Counted from the first letter of the stretch, positions 8,628 to 18,037 are shown. The stretch is 64,000 nucleotides of DNA from Jidongwangia harbinensis (GCF_020216025.1 NZ_JAIWNC010000024.1:62001-126000); one strand, 5' to 3'. Numbers and translations: made by a program. Notes: a model not told the origin generated them from the sequence alone.

Positions 8628-9686
8628 GTGTCGGTGCGCGCCCGGCTATCCGATATCGCCCGCCAGGCCGGCGTCAGCGAGGCCACGGTGTCCCGGGTGC
8701 TCAACGACCGCCCGGGCGTCTCCACCGACACCCGCCAGGCGGTGCTGACGGCGCTCGACGTCCTGGGCTACGAGCGCCCGGAACGCCTGCGTAAGCGCAG
8801 CGCCGGGCTGGTCGGCCTGATCGTGCCGGAGCTGGAGAATCCGATCTTCCCGGCCTTCGCCCAGGTGATCGAGTCGGCGCTGGCGCAGTCCGGCTACACC
8901 CCGGTGCTGTGCACCCAGACCCCGGGCGGCGTGACCGAGGACGAGTACGTGGACATGCTGCTGGACCGGCAGGTGTCCGGCATCGTGTTCGTGGCCGGGC
9001 TGCACGCGGACACCACCGCCAGCCGGGACCGGTACGACCGCCTGGTGCAGCGGCCGCTGCCGATCGTGCTGATCAACGGGTACACCGACGGCATCGACGC
9101 GCCGTTCGTGTCCTGCGACGACCGGCTGGCCGGCGAGATGGCGGTGTCCCACCTGGTCGCGCTCGGGCACCGGCGGATCGGGTTCATCTCCGGCCCGGAC
9201 CGGTTCATGGCGGTGCAGCGCAAGCTGGACGGTTACCGCACGGCTCTGCGCCGCGAACTCGGTGCGTCCGGGCCGGAGCTGGACGAGCTGGTGGCGCTGA
9301 CCCTGTTCGGTGTGGAGGGCGGCGAGGTGGCGGCCGGCCGACTGCTCGACCGCGGCGTCACCGGCGTGGTGTGCGGATCGGACCTGATGGCGCTGGGTGC
9401 GATCCGGGCGGCCCGCCGGCGGGGGCTGGACGTGCCGCGGGACGTCTCCGTGGTGGGCTTCGACGACTCTCCGCTGATCGCGTTCACCAATCCGCCGCTG
9501 ACTACGCTGCGTCAGCCGGTCGCCGCGATGGGGGTGGCCGCGGTGCGTTCCTTGTTGGACGAGATCAACGGGTTCGGCGCGCCCCGCTCCGAATATCTGT
9601 TTTCGCCGGAGCTGGTGGTGCGCGGTTCGACCGCGATCACCGCGGGACAGCGGGCCGGAGCACCGGCCACCTCGCCTGCAGCTTGA
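8628..9686 (+). CDS. LacI family regulator, probable repressor of the agl operon
   Basis: 352-residue LacI/GalR protein. The HTH SDIARQAGVSEATVSRVLND lies immediately at the N-terminus and the sugar-binding domain runs to the end (GLIVPELENPIFPAF, VVGFDDSPLIAFTNPPLTT). The GTG at 8628 is used because the HTH starts six residues later and GGAG lies 10 bases before; an ATG at 8547 would add 27 unrelated residues. It is directly upstream of aglE in the same direction. Together with two matching half-palindromes in the aglE promoter this makes it the likely agl repressor (inference). Confidence 0.9.
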   Translation: MSVRARLSDIARQAGVSEATVSRVLNDRPGVSTDTRQAVLTALDVLGYERPERLRKRSAGLVGLIVPELENPIFPAFAQVIESALAQSGYTPVLCTQTPGGVTEDEYVDMLLDRQVSGIVFVAGLHADTTASRDRYDRLVQRPLPIVLINGYTDGIDAPFVSCDDRLAGEMAVSHLVALGHRRIGFISGPDRFMAVQRKLDGYRTALRRELGASGPELDELVALTLFGVEGGEVAAGRLLDRGVTGVVCGSDLMALGAIRAARRRGLDVPRDVSVVGFDDSPLIAFTNPPLTTLRQPVAAMGVAAVRSLLDEINGFGAPRSEYLFSPELVVRGSTAITAGQRAGAPATSPAA

Positions 9687-9738
9687 TCAGGAACGCCGCC
9701 GGCGGATCTCTTAGGTTTCCTGACTGAAGTTCTGCCAC

Positions 9739-9775
9739 GCAATCGTTACGGTCACGATCTCTGGAAACCGTTGCG
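9739..9775 (+). promoter_or_regulatory. Two LacI-type operator copies before the alpha-glucoside importer
   Basis: GCAATCGTTACG (9739-9750) and GAAACCGTTGCG (9764-9775) fit one consensus, GMAAYCGTTRCG, with central CG, the form of LacI-family sites. They are spaced 25 bp apart and lie about 100 bp before aglE. Binding is inferred from sequence and context. Confidence 0.55.
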
Positions 9776-9872
9776 TAACATGCAAGTTCAGCCTTGACTG
9801 TTTCGCGGGTAACACTCCGCTCGGCCATGGTTCGTTTCCGTAGCCGACGCAACCACGGGAACAGGGAGAGGT

Positions 9873-11240
9873 ATGTCAATCCACCGCAAGGGCACGCGAT
9901 TCCGCATCGCGCTCGCCGGGACGGTCAGCGTCGGGCTGGTGCTCGGCGTGACCGCGTGCGGCGACGGCGACGGCGACTCCGGCGGCGGCACCACGGCGTC
10001 CGCCGCGGCCATCGACTGCGCGCAGTTCAGCAGCTACGGCGACCTCAAGGGCAAGACCGTGACTGTCTACACCGGCATCGTGACGCCGGAGGACAAGCCG
10101 CAGATCGACTCGTACAAGCCGTTCGAACAGTGCACCGGCGTCACCGTCAAGTACGAGGGCGACAAGGCGTTCGAGACCCAGGTGCTGGTGCGGGCGAAGG
10201 CCGGCAACCCGCCGGACCTCGCCTACGTGCCGCAGCCGGGCCTGCTCAAGCAGCTCGTCGCGACCGGCAAGGCGGTCGAGGCTCCCGCACAGACCGCGGC
10301 CAACGTCGACAAGTTCTTCGGCGAGGACTGGAAGGCGTACGGCACGGTCAACGGCAAGTTCTACGCCGCCCCGCTCGGCGCGAACGTGAAGTCGCTGGTG
10401 TGGTACTCGCCCAAGGAGTTCACCGACTCCAGCTACACGGTGCCGACCACGCTGGACGAGCTCAAGGCGCTGACCGACAAGATGGTCACGGACGGTAAGA
10501 AGCCGTGGTGCGCCGGCATCGCCAGTGGTGAGGCCACCGGCTGGCCGCTCACCGACTGGATGGAAGACATGATGCTGCGGCTCTCCGGGCCGGAGACGTA
10601 CGACAAGTGGGTCAACCACCAGATCCCGTTCAACGGCCCCGAGTCGACGGCGGCGCTGGACGCGGTCGGCACGTACCTGAAGAACGACAAGTACGTCAAC
10701 GGTGGCCTGGGCGACATGAAGAGCATCGCCACCACCACGTTCCAGGACGCCGGCCTGCCGATCACCGAGGGCACCTGCTCGCTGCACCGCCAGGCGAACT
10801 TCTACGCCGCGAACTTCGACAAGGACACCAAGGTGGCCGAGGACGGCGACGTCTTCGCGTTCTACCTGCCGGGCAAGGACGCGCAGACCAAGCCGGTCCT
10901 GGGCGGCGGCGAGTTCGTGCTGTCCTTCGCGAACCGGCCCGAGGTGCAGGCGTTCCAGACCTACCTGTCGACGGACACCTGGGCCAACGCCAAGGCGGCC
11001 ATCTCGTCCGGCTGGGTGAGCGCCAACTCGGGGCTGGACCCGAACAAGCTGACCAACCCGATCGACAAGCTGTCGGTGACCATCCTGCAGGACAAGAACG
11101 CGGTGTTCCGCTTCGACGGCTCCGACCAGATGCCGGCCGCGGTGGGCTCGAACGCGTTCTGGAAGCAGACCACGAGCTGGATCACCGGTCAGGACACCAA
11201 GACGACGGTGGACAACATCGAGAAGGCCTGGCCCAAGTAG
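9873..11240 (+). CDS. aglE: Alpha-glucoside ABC transporter substrate-binding lipoprotein (AglE-like)
   Basis: 455-residue family 1 extracellular sugar-binding protein. The signal peptide ends in lipobox VTAC with Cys29 as the lipidated residue, then a Gly/Asp linker and the binding fold (KGKTVTVYTGIVTPEDK, DLAYVPQPGLL). It would capture maltose, trehalose or other alpha-glucosides at the cell surface. GGGAGAGG lies just before the ATG. It is first in an operon with two permeases; no ATPase is present, so a shared MsiK-type ATPase encoded elsewhere probably drives it, as is known for actinobacterial sugar importers. The substrate is inferred from AglE-like order and the neighbouring pullulanase. 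Confidence 0.88.
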   Translation: MSIHRKGTRFRIALAGTVSVGLVLGVTACGDGDGDSGGGTTASAAAIDCAQFSSYGDLKGKTVTVYTGIVTPEDKPQIDSYKPFEQCTGVTVKYEGDKAFETQVLVRAKAGNPPDLAYVPQPGLLKQLVATGKAVEAPAQTAANVDKFFGEDWKAYGTVNGKFYAAPLGANVKSLVWYSPKEFTDSSYTVPTTLDELKALTDKMVTDGKKPWCAGIASGEATGWPLTDWMEDMMLRLSGPETYDKWVNHQIPFNGPESTAALDAVGTYLKNDKYVNGGLGDMKSIATTTFQDAGLPITEGTCSLHRQANFYAANFDKDTKVAEDGDVFAFYLPGKDAQTKPVLGGGEFVLSFANRPEVQAFQTYLSTDTWANAKAAISSGWVSANSGLDPNKLTNPIDKLSVTILQDKNAVFRFDGSDQMPAAVGSNAFWKQTTSWITGQDTKTTVDNIEKAWPK

Positions 11241-11272
11241 CCGGTCCGAGAAGCTGACGTGATCGAACGGCC

Positions 11273-11315
11273 GGACCGGCCGAGGTGGCGGGCGACGCCC
11301 GCCCCCGGCCGGTCC
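11273..11315 (+). terminator. Two-tier intercistronic stem-loop after aglE
   Basis: Outer arms GGACCGGCC / GGCCGGTCC (9 bp) enclose an inner stem GGCGGGC-gac-GCCCGCC. No T-run follows and the aglF Shine-Dalgarno begins 17 bases later. It is more likely a transcript-stabilising or attenuating element than a full stop, and would let the binding protein outnumber the permeases. Confidence 0.6.
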
Positions 11316-11348
11316 CGCCGTCTTCTCTGCACAAGGAGGTGAGGGCTC

Positions 11349-12332
11349 GTGTTCTCCGTCGCGGACACCACGGGCGCGAAGATCACCCAGATGCTCTCGG
11401 CGATCCTGCTGTTCGTCGCGATCATGGGCGTGATCCTTTTTCTGGCCGGACGGGTCTCGGGCCGTCGCTCCGACCGGGCCGTCGCGTTCGCCTATCTGGC
11501 GCCCACGGTGATCATGCTGGCCGTCGGCCTGATCTATCCCGGCGTACGCACCATCTATCAGTCGTTCTTCAACGCGGCCGGCAACGCGTTCATCGGCCTG
11601 GACAACTACACCACGATCTTCTCCGACGCCGACCAGCTGACCGTGCTGCGCAACACGGTGTTCTGGGTGATCGTGACGCCGTTCGTGGCGACCGGCGTGG
11701 GCCTGCTCTACGCGGTCCTGGTGGACAAGGCCCGCCTCGAGTCGGTCGCCAAGGCCCTGATCTTCCTGCCCATGGCGATCTCGTTCGTGGGTGCGTCGAT
11801 CATCTGGCGGTTCGTCTACGAGTTCCGCCCCAACCAGGGCAACGTGAAGCAGATCGGCCTGCTCAACCAGGTTCTGGTGTGGCTCGGCGGCGAGCCGCAG
11901 CAGTGGCTGATCGAGTCGCCGCTCAACACGTTCCTGCTGATCGTGGTCATGATCTGGATCCAGGCCGGGTTCGCGATGACCGTGCTGTCGGCGGCCATCA
12001 AGGCCATCCCGGACGACATCATCGAGGCCGCCCGGCTGGACGGCGTCACCGCGTTCGGCATGTTCCGCTTCGTCACGCTGCCGAGCATCCGGCCGGCCGT
12101 GGTGGTCGTCCTCACCACGATCAGCATCGCGACGCTCAAGGTCTTCGACATCGTGCAGACGATGACCGGCGGCCGGTTCAACACCAGCGTGGTCGCGAAC
12201 GAGTTCTACAGCCAGAGCTTCCGCAGCGACAACCAGGGACTCGGCGCCGCGCTGGCGGTCGTCCTGTTCCTCATGGTCGTCCCGATCGTCGTCTACAACA
12301 TCCGGCAACTGCGAGCCTCGGAGGCACGATGA
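11349..12332 (+). CDS. aglF: Alpha-glucoside ABC transporter permease (AglF-like)
   Basis: 327-residue MalF-type inner-membrane subunit. It has an N-terminal membrane segment (SAILLFVAIMGVILFL), then about six more, and the EAA loop DIIEAARLDGVTAFGMF that contacts the ATPase. GTG start with a very strong AAGGAGGTGA about 7 bases before. It overlaps the next permease gene by ATGA. It forms the channel with AglG for sugar delivered by AglE. Confidence 0.9.
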   Translation: MFSVADTTGAKITQMLSAILLFVAIMGVILFLAGRVSGRRSDRAVAFAYLAPTVIMLAVGLIYPGVRTIYQSFFNAAGNAFIGLDNYTTIFSDADQLTVLRNTVFWVIVTPFVATGVGLLYAVLVDKARLESVAKALIFLPMAISFVGASIIWRFVYEFRPNQGNVKQIGLLNQVLVWLGGEPQQWLIESPLNTFLLIVVMIWIQAGFAMTVLSAAIKAIPDDIIEAARLDGVTAFGMFRFVTLPSIRPAVVVVLTTISIATLKVFDIVQTMTGGRFNTSVVANEFYSQSFRSDNQGLGAALAVVLFLMVVPIVVYNIRQLRASEAR

Positions 12333-13246
12333 GCGCGACGAGTGCTCCGATCACCACGACCCCGCCGGTCACTCCGCCCCCGGTGTCGGCATCGGCCAAG
12401 GCCAAGAAGCGGCTGACCTCGCCCTGGGCGTCGCTGGCCGCCCTGGTCCTCGCCGTGCTCTGGACGCTGCCGACGTTCGGCCTGCTGATCTCGTCGTTCC
12501 GGCCGCAGCGCGACATCCGGACCAGCGGATGGTGGACGTTCTTCAGCGATCCCGAGTTCACCATGGACAACTACCGGGAGGTGCTGGGCAGCGACAGCTC
12601 CGGCGGTCTGGGTGACTTCTTCGTCAACTCGTTCATCATCACCATCCCGTCGGTGATCATCCCGCTGACCCTGGCGTCGCTGGCCGCGTACGCCTTCGCC
12701 TGGATCAAGTTCCCGGGCCGGGACCTGCTGTTCGTGGCGGTCTTCGCGCTCCAGATCGTGCCCATCCAGGTGACCCTGATCCCGCTGCTCACGCTCTACG
12801 TGGACGCGGGCATCGCCGGCACGTTCTGGCCGATCTGGCTGTCGCACTCGATCTTCGCGCTGCCCCTGGCGGTCTTCCTGCTGCACAACTTCATGAAGGA
12901 GATTCCGTCCACGCTGCTGGAGGCGGCCCGGGTGGACGGCGCGGGGCACATCTCGATCTTCTTCAAGGTGCTGCTGCCGTTGCTCCGCCCGGCCCTGGCG
13001 GCGTTCGGCATCTTCCAGTTCCTCTGGGTGTGGAACGACCTGCTGGTGGCGTTGACGTTCGCCGGCGGTGGCGGCACGGTCGCCCCGATCACGGTGGCGC
13101 TGGCCAACCTGAGCGGTACCCGGGGTACGGCCTGGCACCTGCTCTCGGCGGGCGCGTTCGTGTCGATCGTGGTGCCGGTGACCATCTTCCTGCTGTTGCA
13201 GCGCTACTTCGTGCGCGGTCTGCTCGCGGGCAGCGTCAAGGGCTGA
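12329..13246 (+). CDS. aglG: Alpha-glucoside ABC transporter permease (AglG-like)
   Basis: 305-residue MalG-type permease. After a Pro/Thr-rich cytoplasmic leader there are six membrane segments, with the EAA motif LLEAARVDGAGHISIF near residue 200. The ATG overlaps the aglF stop, so the pair is coupled. A strong palindromic terminator follows directly, closing the operon. Confidence 0.9.
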   Translation: MSATSAPITTTPPVTPPPVSASAKAKKRLTSPWASLAALVLAVLWTLPTFGLLISSFRPQRDIRTSGWWTFFSDPEFTMDNYREVLGSDSSGGLGDFFVNSFIITIPSVIIPLTLASLAAYAFAWIKFPGRDLLFVAVFALQIVPIQVTLIPLLTLYVDAGIAGTFWPIWLSHSIFALPLAVFLLHNFMKEIPSTLLEAARVDGAGHISIFFKVLLPLLRPALAAFGIFQFLWVWNDLLVALTFAGGGGTVAPITVALANLSGTRGTAWHLLSAGAFVSIVVPVTIFLLLQRYFVRGLLAGSVKG

Positions 13247-13247
13247 C

Positions 13248-13278
13248 GGGGTGGGTGCCCGCGGGCACCCACCCCTTT
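13248..13278 (+). terminator. Rho-independent terminator of the agl operon
   Basis: A perfect 28-bp palindrome (13248-13275; each arm 14 bases, left arm GGGGTGGGTGCCCG) followed by TTT. It starts one base after the aglG stop codon. Confidence 0.85.
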
Positions 13279-13309
13279 CGCAAGATCCATGCGGACATCG
13301 GACAGCCCC

Positions 13310-13348
13310 TGCAAACTCTTGCACGGGCCCGGGCCCAGCCGTTAGCGT
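13310..13348 (+). promoter_or_regulatory. Promoter and operator of the pullulanase gene
   Basis: TTGCAC (13319-13324), 18 bases, TAGCGT (13343-13348) form a plausible -35/-10 pair. TGCAA-ACTC-TTGCA (13310-13323) is a perfect inverted repeat overlapping the -35, where a repressor would block polymerase. The sequence differs from the two sites before aglE. Confidence 0.5.
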
Positions 13349-13379
13349 GCGGACATCCGCCGTCCATCGGAAGGTCTCA

Positions 13380-16300
13380 ATGCCGATGTCCGCTTCCGTG
13401 TCCCGTCTCGCCGGCGCCGCCACCACCGTCCTGGCCGTCCTCGGCGCCCTGCACGTCCCGGCCCCGGCCGCCGCCGGCCCGGCCGCCGACCCGGCCGCGG
13501 TCGCCGCCGCCCCGGAGTGGCAGGTGGTGCACTACCAACGGCCGGACGGCGACTACGACGGCTGGAACCTGTACGCGTTCGGTGACATCGACGAATCCGC
13601 GCGGACCACGTTCCCGGCCGGGCAGCCGTTCGCCGGCGCGGACGCGTACGGCCGGTTCGCCTGGGTGAAGCTGAAGCCGGGCGCACGCCACGTGGGCTAC
13701 CTGGTGGTGCACGAGGACGGCGTCAGGGACGTCGAGGCGGACCGGTTCGTCGACCCGGCCGTCCACCCGGAGATCTGGCTGAAGCAGGGCGACCCGGCGG
13801 TCGTCACCCGGCGCCCGGACCTGCCCCGGAACTTCGAGGTGCCGCTGGCCGCCGGCGCCACCGGACTGAACTACATCCTGCACCGCGGTGACACCAAGGA
13901 CCTGCCGGACGACCAGCGGCTGGACTTCGCCACCGCGGGCCGCGAGGTGTGGCTGCTGGCCGGGCAGCCGCGACGGCTGGTGCCGCCGGTCCGGACGGCC
14001 GGCACCACCGGGGAGATCGACCTGACCCGGTCCCGCGCGGTCTGGCTGGACCGCGGGACGCTGGCCTGGCAGGTACCCGGCACCGGCGGCGAGGTGTACG
14101 ACCTGGTGTACGCGCCGGCCGGCGGCGTGGCCGTGGTGGACGGCGAGTTGTCCGGGGCGTACCGGAGCCTGCGGTTGCACGCGGACCGCACCGGGCTCAC
14201 CGCGGCCCAGCGGGCCCGTTTCCCGCACCTGTCGCAGTACCCGGCGTTCCGGCTCGGCGAGCGCGACCAGCACCGGGTGCCGGAGGTCCTGCGCGGCCAG
14301 GTGCTCGTCACCGAGCGGGACGCGGACGGCCGGTTGCGCTCGGCGACCGGCGTGCAGACCGCCGGCGTGCTCGACGACGTGTACGCCGCAGCCACCTCGG
14401 CGACGCTCGGCCCGGTGTTCGCCGCCGGCCGTCCCCGCCTGGCCGTGTGGGCGCCGACCGCGCAGACCGTGGCACTGGAGGTGTCCGACCGGCCGGGCGC
14501 CGCCGCCACCACGGTGGCCCTGACGCGGGACGACCGGACCGGGGTCTGGTCGGTGACCGGGCCCCCGGACTGGACCGGGAAGTACTACCGGTACCGGGTG
14601 ACCGCCTGGCAGCCGGCCGCGCGGAAGGTGGTCACGGCGAGCGTGACGGATCCGTACTCGCTCGCCCTGTCCGCGGACTCCACGCACAGCCAGATCGTCG
14701 ACCTGTCGTCGGCCGCGCTGCGGCCGGCCGGCTGGGACACGCTGCGCAAACCGGCCGCGGTCGCTCCCGCCCGGATCCAGATCTCGGAGCTGAGCGTCCG
14801 GGACTTCTCCATCGCGGACCGCACCGTGCCGCCCGCCGAGCGGGGCACGTACGCGGCGTTCAGCCGGACCGGCAGCGCCGGCATGCGGCACCTGCGCTCG
14901 CTCGCCGGGTCCGGCGTCACGCACCTGCACCTGCTGCCGGTGTTCGACTTCGCCACCATCCCGGAACGGCGCGCCGACCAGCAGCAGCCCGCCTGCGACC
15001 TGCCGGCGCTGCCGCCGGACTCCGCCGAGCAGCAGCGGTGCGTGGCCGCGGTGGCCGCGTCCGACGGCTACAACTGGGGGTACGACCCGCTGCACTACAC
15101 CGTCCCGGAGGGCGGGTACGCGGTCGATCCGGACGGCGCGGCCCGCACCACCGAGTTCCGCCGGATGGTCGCCGGACTGAACAACGCCGGCCTGCGGGTG
15201 GTGCTGGACGTGGTCTACAACCACACGTCGGCGTCCGGGACCGACCCGAAGTCGGTGCTCGACCAGGTCGTGCCCGGCTACTACCACCGGCTGCTCGACG
15301 ACGGCACCGTGGCCACCTCCACCTGCTGCGCGAACACCGCACCCGAGCACGCCATGATGGGCAAGCTGGTGGTGGACTCCGTGGTGACCTGGGCGAAGGC
15401 GTACCGGGTGGACGGTTTCCGGTTCGACCTGATGGGCCACCACCCGAAGGCCAACCTGCTCGACGTGCGCCGCGCGCTGGACCGGCTGACGCCGGCCCGG
15501 GACGGCGTCGACGGCCGGAACATCTACGTGTACGGCGAGGGCTGGAACTTCGGCGAGGTGGCCGACGACGCCCGCTTCGAGCAGGCCACCCAGGCGAACC
15601 TGGCGGGCACCGGGATCGGCACGTTCAACGACCGGCTGCGCGACGCGGTGCGCGGCGGCGGCCCGTTCGACGACAACCCCCGCGTCCAGGGTTTCGGCTC
15701 CGGCCTGTTCACCGACCCGAACGGCGACCCGGTCAACGGCACCGCCGCCGAGCAGCGGGCGCGGCTGCTGCACCACCACGACCAGATCAAGGTCGGGCTC
15801 AGCGGAAACCTGGCCCGGTACCGGTTCACCGCGACGTCCGGCACCGAGGTCACCGGCGCGGACATCGACTACAACGGCTCGCCGGCCGGCTACAACGCGG
15901 CGCCGGGCGAGGCGGTCACCTACGTCGACGCGCACGACAACGAGATCCTCTTCGACGCGCTGGCGTACAAGCTGCCGCCCGCGACACCCGCCGCGGACCG
16001 GGCCCGGATGCAGACGGTGGCGCTGGCCACCACGGCGCTGGGCCAGGGACCGGGGTTCGTCACCACCGGCAGTGAGCGGCTGCGGTCCAAGTCGCTGGAC
16101 CGCAACTCGTTCAACTCCGGGGACTGGTTCAACGCGATCCAGTGGGACTGCGCGGACGGCAACGGGTTCGGCCGGGGCCTGCCACCGGCACCGGACAACG
16201 AGGCCAAGTGGCCGTACGCCCGGCCCCTGCTCGCCGACCCGGAACTGGTGCCGGACTGCGGCACCGTGGAGACGGCCCAGGCCCGGTACACCGAACTGCT

Positions 16301-16643
16301 CCGGGTGCGCCGGTCGTCGCCGGTGTTCGGCCTGCCCACCGCGGCCGAGGTGCAGCGGCGCCTGACGTTCCCGCTGTCCGGCACCGCCGAGACACCGGGC
16401 GTGCTCACCATGCGGCTGGACGGGCGCGGCCTGGACCCCCGCTGGTCGTCGGTCACGGTCGTCTACAACGCCACGCCGTCGGCCGCCACCCAGACCGTCC
16501 CCGCCGCCCGGGGCCGGACGGTCGAACTGCACCCGGTGCTGCGGGGTTCCGCCGACCCGGTGGTGCGCACCGCGTCGTTCGACACCGGCACCGGCACGTT
16601 CACCGTGCCGGCCCGGACGGTGGCGGTGTTCGTGCAGAAATGA
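13380..16643 (+). CDS. Secreted pullulanase-type alpha-1,6-glucosidase (GH13)
   Basis: 1087-residue debranching enzyme that cleaves alpha-1,6 links of pullulan and branched starch dextrins. A signal peptide (to about residue 32) is followed by a CBM41/PUD domain (QVVHYQRPDGDYDGWNLYAF, from residue 49), an N2-like part, a CBM48-type domain (LAVWAPTAQTVALEV) and the (beta/alpha)8 domain. The four GH13 regions are intact: DVVYNHT (Asp610), GFRFDLMG (nucleophile Asp683), YGEGW (acid/base Glu720) and DAHDN (Asp853). GGAAGG is 5 bases before the ATG. It lies just after the agl operon under its own operator, so it should feed maltooligosaccharides to that importer. Confidence 0.93.
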   Translation: MPMSASVSRLAGAATTVLAVLGALHVPAPAAAGPAADPAAVAAAPEWQVVHYQRPDGDYDGWNLYAFGDIDESARTTFPAGQPFAGADAYGRFAWVKLKPGARHVGYLVVHEDGVRDVEADRFVDPAVHPEIWLKQGDPAVVTRRPDLPRNFEVPLAAGATGLNYILHRGDTKDLPDDQRLDFATAGREVWLLAGQPRRLVPPVRTAGTTGEIDLTRSRAVWLDRGTLAWQVPGTGGEVYDLVYAPAGGVAVVDGELSGAYRSLRLHADRTGLTAAQRARFPHLSQYPAFRLGERDQHRVPEVLRGQVLVTERDADGRLRSATGVQTAGVLDDVYAAATSATLGPVFAAGRPRLAVWAPTAQTVALEVSDRPGAAATTVALTRDDRTGVWSVTGPPDWTGKYYRYRVTAWQPAARKVVTASVTDPYSLALSADSTHSQIVDLSSAALRPAGWDTLRKPAAVAPARIQISELSVRDFSIADRTVPPAERGTYAAFSRTGSAGMRHLRSLAGSGVTHLHLLPVFDFATIPERRADQQQPACDLPALPPDSAEQQRCVAAVAASDGYNWGYDPLHYTVPEGGYAVDPDGAARTTEFRRMVAGLNNAGLRVVLDVVYNHTSASGTDPKSVLDQVVPGYYHRLLDDGTVATSTCCANTAPEHAMMGKLVVDSVVTWAKAYRVDGFRFDLMGHHPKANLLDVRRALDRLTPARDGVDGRNIYVYGEGWNFGEVADDARFEQATQANLAGTGIGTFNDRLRDAVRGGGPFDDNPRVQGFGSGLFTDPNGDPVNGTAAEQRARLLHHHDQIKVGLSGNLARYRFTATSGTEVTGADIDYNGSPAGYNAAPGEAVTYVDAHDNEILFDALAYKLPPATPAADRARMQTVALATTALGQGPGFVTTGSERLRSKSLDRNSFNSGDWFNAIQWDCADGNGFGRGLPPAPDNEAKWPYARPLLADPELVPDCGTVETAQARYTELLRVRRSSPVFGLPTAAEVQRRLTFPLSGTAETPGVLTMRLDGRGLDPRWSSVTVVYNATPSAATQTVPAARGRTVELHPVLRGSADPVVRTASFDTGTGTFTVPARTVAVFVQK

Positions 16644-16662
16644 CGGGAGGCCCGGTTGCCCC

Positions 16663-16668
16663 TAGCAT
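16663..16668 (+). promoter_or_regulatory. -10 hexamer TAGCAT (leaderless)
   Basis: TAGCAT is followed by 7 bases and the GTG at 16676. It favours this start over the in-frame ATG at 16640, which overlaps the pullulanase stop. Confidence 0.5.
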
Positions 16669-16675
16669 TCTTCTC

Positions 16676-17011
16676 GTGGCGGTGGAGGATCAGGGGGCGC
16701 CGGGCTTCGCCGCGCGGCTGGCCCTGGCCAGGGCCGAGGACCCGCGCGAGGCCGCCCGGCGCACCGACGTGGCGCTGCGGGTCGTCGCCGTCACGCTGGC
16801 CTGGCTGGTGCTGCTCGCGTTGCTGCTGGGCTGGGGACTGACCGGGCCGGCCGGTGCGGAACGTCAGGTGGCCGCGCTGGTCGCCGTGGTGCTGCCGTTC
16901 GTGGCGGCGGTCATCGCCACCAAGAACGGCTATGTCTGGCTCGGCGGCGCCTACGTCGTGCTCACGCTCGTCATGGTCCTCCCGGCACTCGGCATCGCCG
17001 GACTGGGCTGA
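16676..17011 (+). CDS. Small membrane protein of unknown function
   Basis: 111 residues: a polar N-terminus (residues 1-35, rich in Arg, Glu and Ala), then three hydrophobic segments (VVAVTLAWLVLLALLLGW, VAALVAVVLPFVAAVIA, YVVLTLVMVLPALGIA) joined by short loops. The alternative ATG at 16640 would give 123 residues and a 3-base overlap with the pullulanase stop; the leaderless hexamer favours the shorter form. The gene is not recognised, and its position suggests no particular role. Confidence 0.65.
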   Translation: MAVEDQGAPGFAARLALARAEDPREAARRTDVALRVVAVTLAWLVLLALLLGWGLTGPAGAERQVAALVAVVLPFVAAVIATKNGYVWLGGAYVVLTLVMVLPALGIAGLG

Positions 17012-17074
17012 CGGACCGGCCTGACGGACCGGACCGGGCTGACGCGGGCACCGCGAACGGGCAGGATGGTCGGC

Positions 17075-18022
17075 ATGGCGGGTGAAGAGCGGGACGGCGT
17101 ACCCCTGACGAACCTCGACGCCGAGCTGTTTCCCGGAGCCGGCGCCACCAAGCGCGACCTCGTCGACTACCTGGACGCGGTCCGCGACCGGATTCTGCCG
17201 GTGCTGCGGGACCGGCCGCTGTCGGTGGTCCGGGTGCTGCGCGGCCAGGACCGGTTCATGCAGAAGAACCTCCCGAAGTACACCCCGGACTGGGTCCCCC
17301 GCACCGAGGTGTGGGCGGAGGCGTCGCACCGGCAGGTGTCGTACGGGCTGTGCAACGACCGCCGCACGCTGCTGTGGTTCGCCAATCAGCGGGCGGTCGA
17401 GTACCACCCGGCACTGATGACGGCCGGGCAGCACCACCCCACCCACCTGATCATGGATCTGGACCCGCCGGAGGGCGGGGGTTTCGAGCTGGCGGTCGGC
17501 GCGGCCGAGCTGGTGCGCCGGGTGCTGGACGACGCGGGCATGGCGAGCGCGGTGAAGACGAGCGGCGCGAAGGGGGTGCACGTGTTCGTGCCGCTGCCGG
17601 ACGCGGCGCCGGTGGAGGACGTCGCGGCGGCGACCCGGGCGGTGGCGGCGCGCGCCGAGCGTCTCGATCCGGCGCTCGCCACCACCGCGTTCATCCGGGA
17701 CGACCGGCAGGGCAAGGTGTTCCTGGACTCGACGCGGGCCGGCGGCGCGACCGTGGTGGCCACCTACAGTCCGCGCATCCGTCCGGGTGTGCCGGTGTCG
17801 TTCCCGGTGGCCTGGGCCGACCTGGGTGACGTGCACCCGAGCGACTTCACCGTGCACACGGCGCCCGGGCTGCTCGGCGACGCGGACCCGTGGGCGGCGG
17901 CGATGCCGGGGCCGCAAAAGCTGGACCCGAGGCTGGTCGAGGAGGGGCACACCATCCCGATCGCCCGGGTGCAGGCCATGCACGAGGGCAAACGCCGGGC
18001 CCGGGCGCGGCGGGACGGCTGA
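17075..18022 (+). CDS. LigD-type primase-polymerase domain protein (stand-alone)
   Basis: 315-residue protein matching the polymerase domain of bacterial LigD, which adds nucleotides at double-strand breaks in non-homologous end joining. Visible motifs: VLRGQDRFMQKNLPKYTPDW near residue 54, the metal-binding MDLDPPEG (Asp128, Asp130), KTSGAKGVHVFVPL and, late, TYSPRIRPGVPVSFPV. No ligase, nuclease or Ku gene lies nearby, so it is a separate Pol/PrimPol as in many actinobacteria. The ATG at 17075 is preceded by CAGGAT 7 bases away, a weak leaderless -10. Convergent with the HD-domain gene. Confidence 0.88.
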   Translation: MAGEERDGVPLTNLDAELFPGAGATKRDLVDYLDAVRDRILPVLRDRPLSVVRVLRGQDRFMQKNLPKYTPDWVPRTEVWAEASHRQVSYGLCNDRRTLLWFANQRAVEYHPALMTAGQHHPTHLIMDLDPPEGGGFELAVGAAELVRRVLDDAGMASAVKTSGAKGVHVFVPLPDAAPVEDVAAATRAVAARAERLDPALATTAFIRDDRQGKVFLDSTRAGGATVVATYSPRIRPGVPVSFPVAWADLGDVHPSDFTVHTAPGLLGDADPWAAAMPGPQKLDPRLVEEGHTIPIARVQAMHEGKRRARARRDG

Positions 18023-18037
18023 GCGCGTACGCCCCGC

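Noticed and set aside
9876..12308. 810-codon minus-strand frame
   Set aside because: Shadow of aglE and aglF; composition dominated by Arg, Asp, His and Val as in other antisense frames here.
13377..16532. 1051-codon minus-strand frame
   Set aside because: Shadow of the pullulanase gene, whose four catalytic regions are intact on the plus strand.
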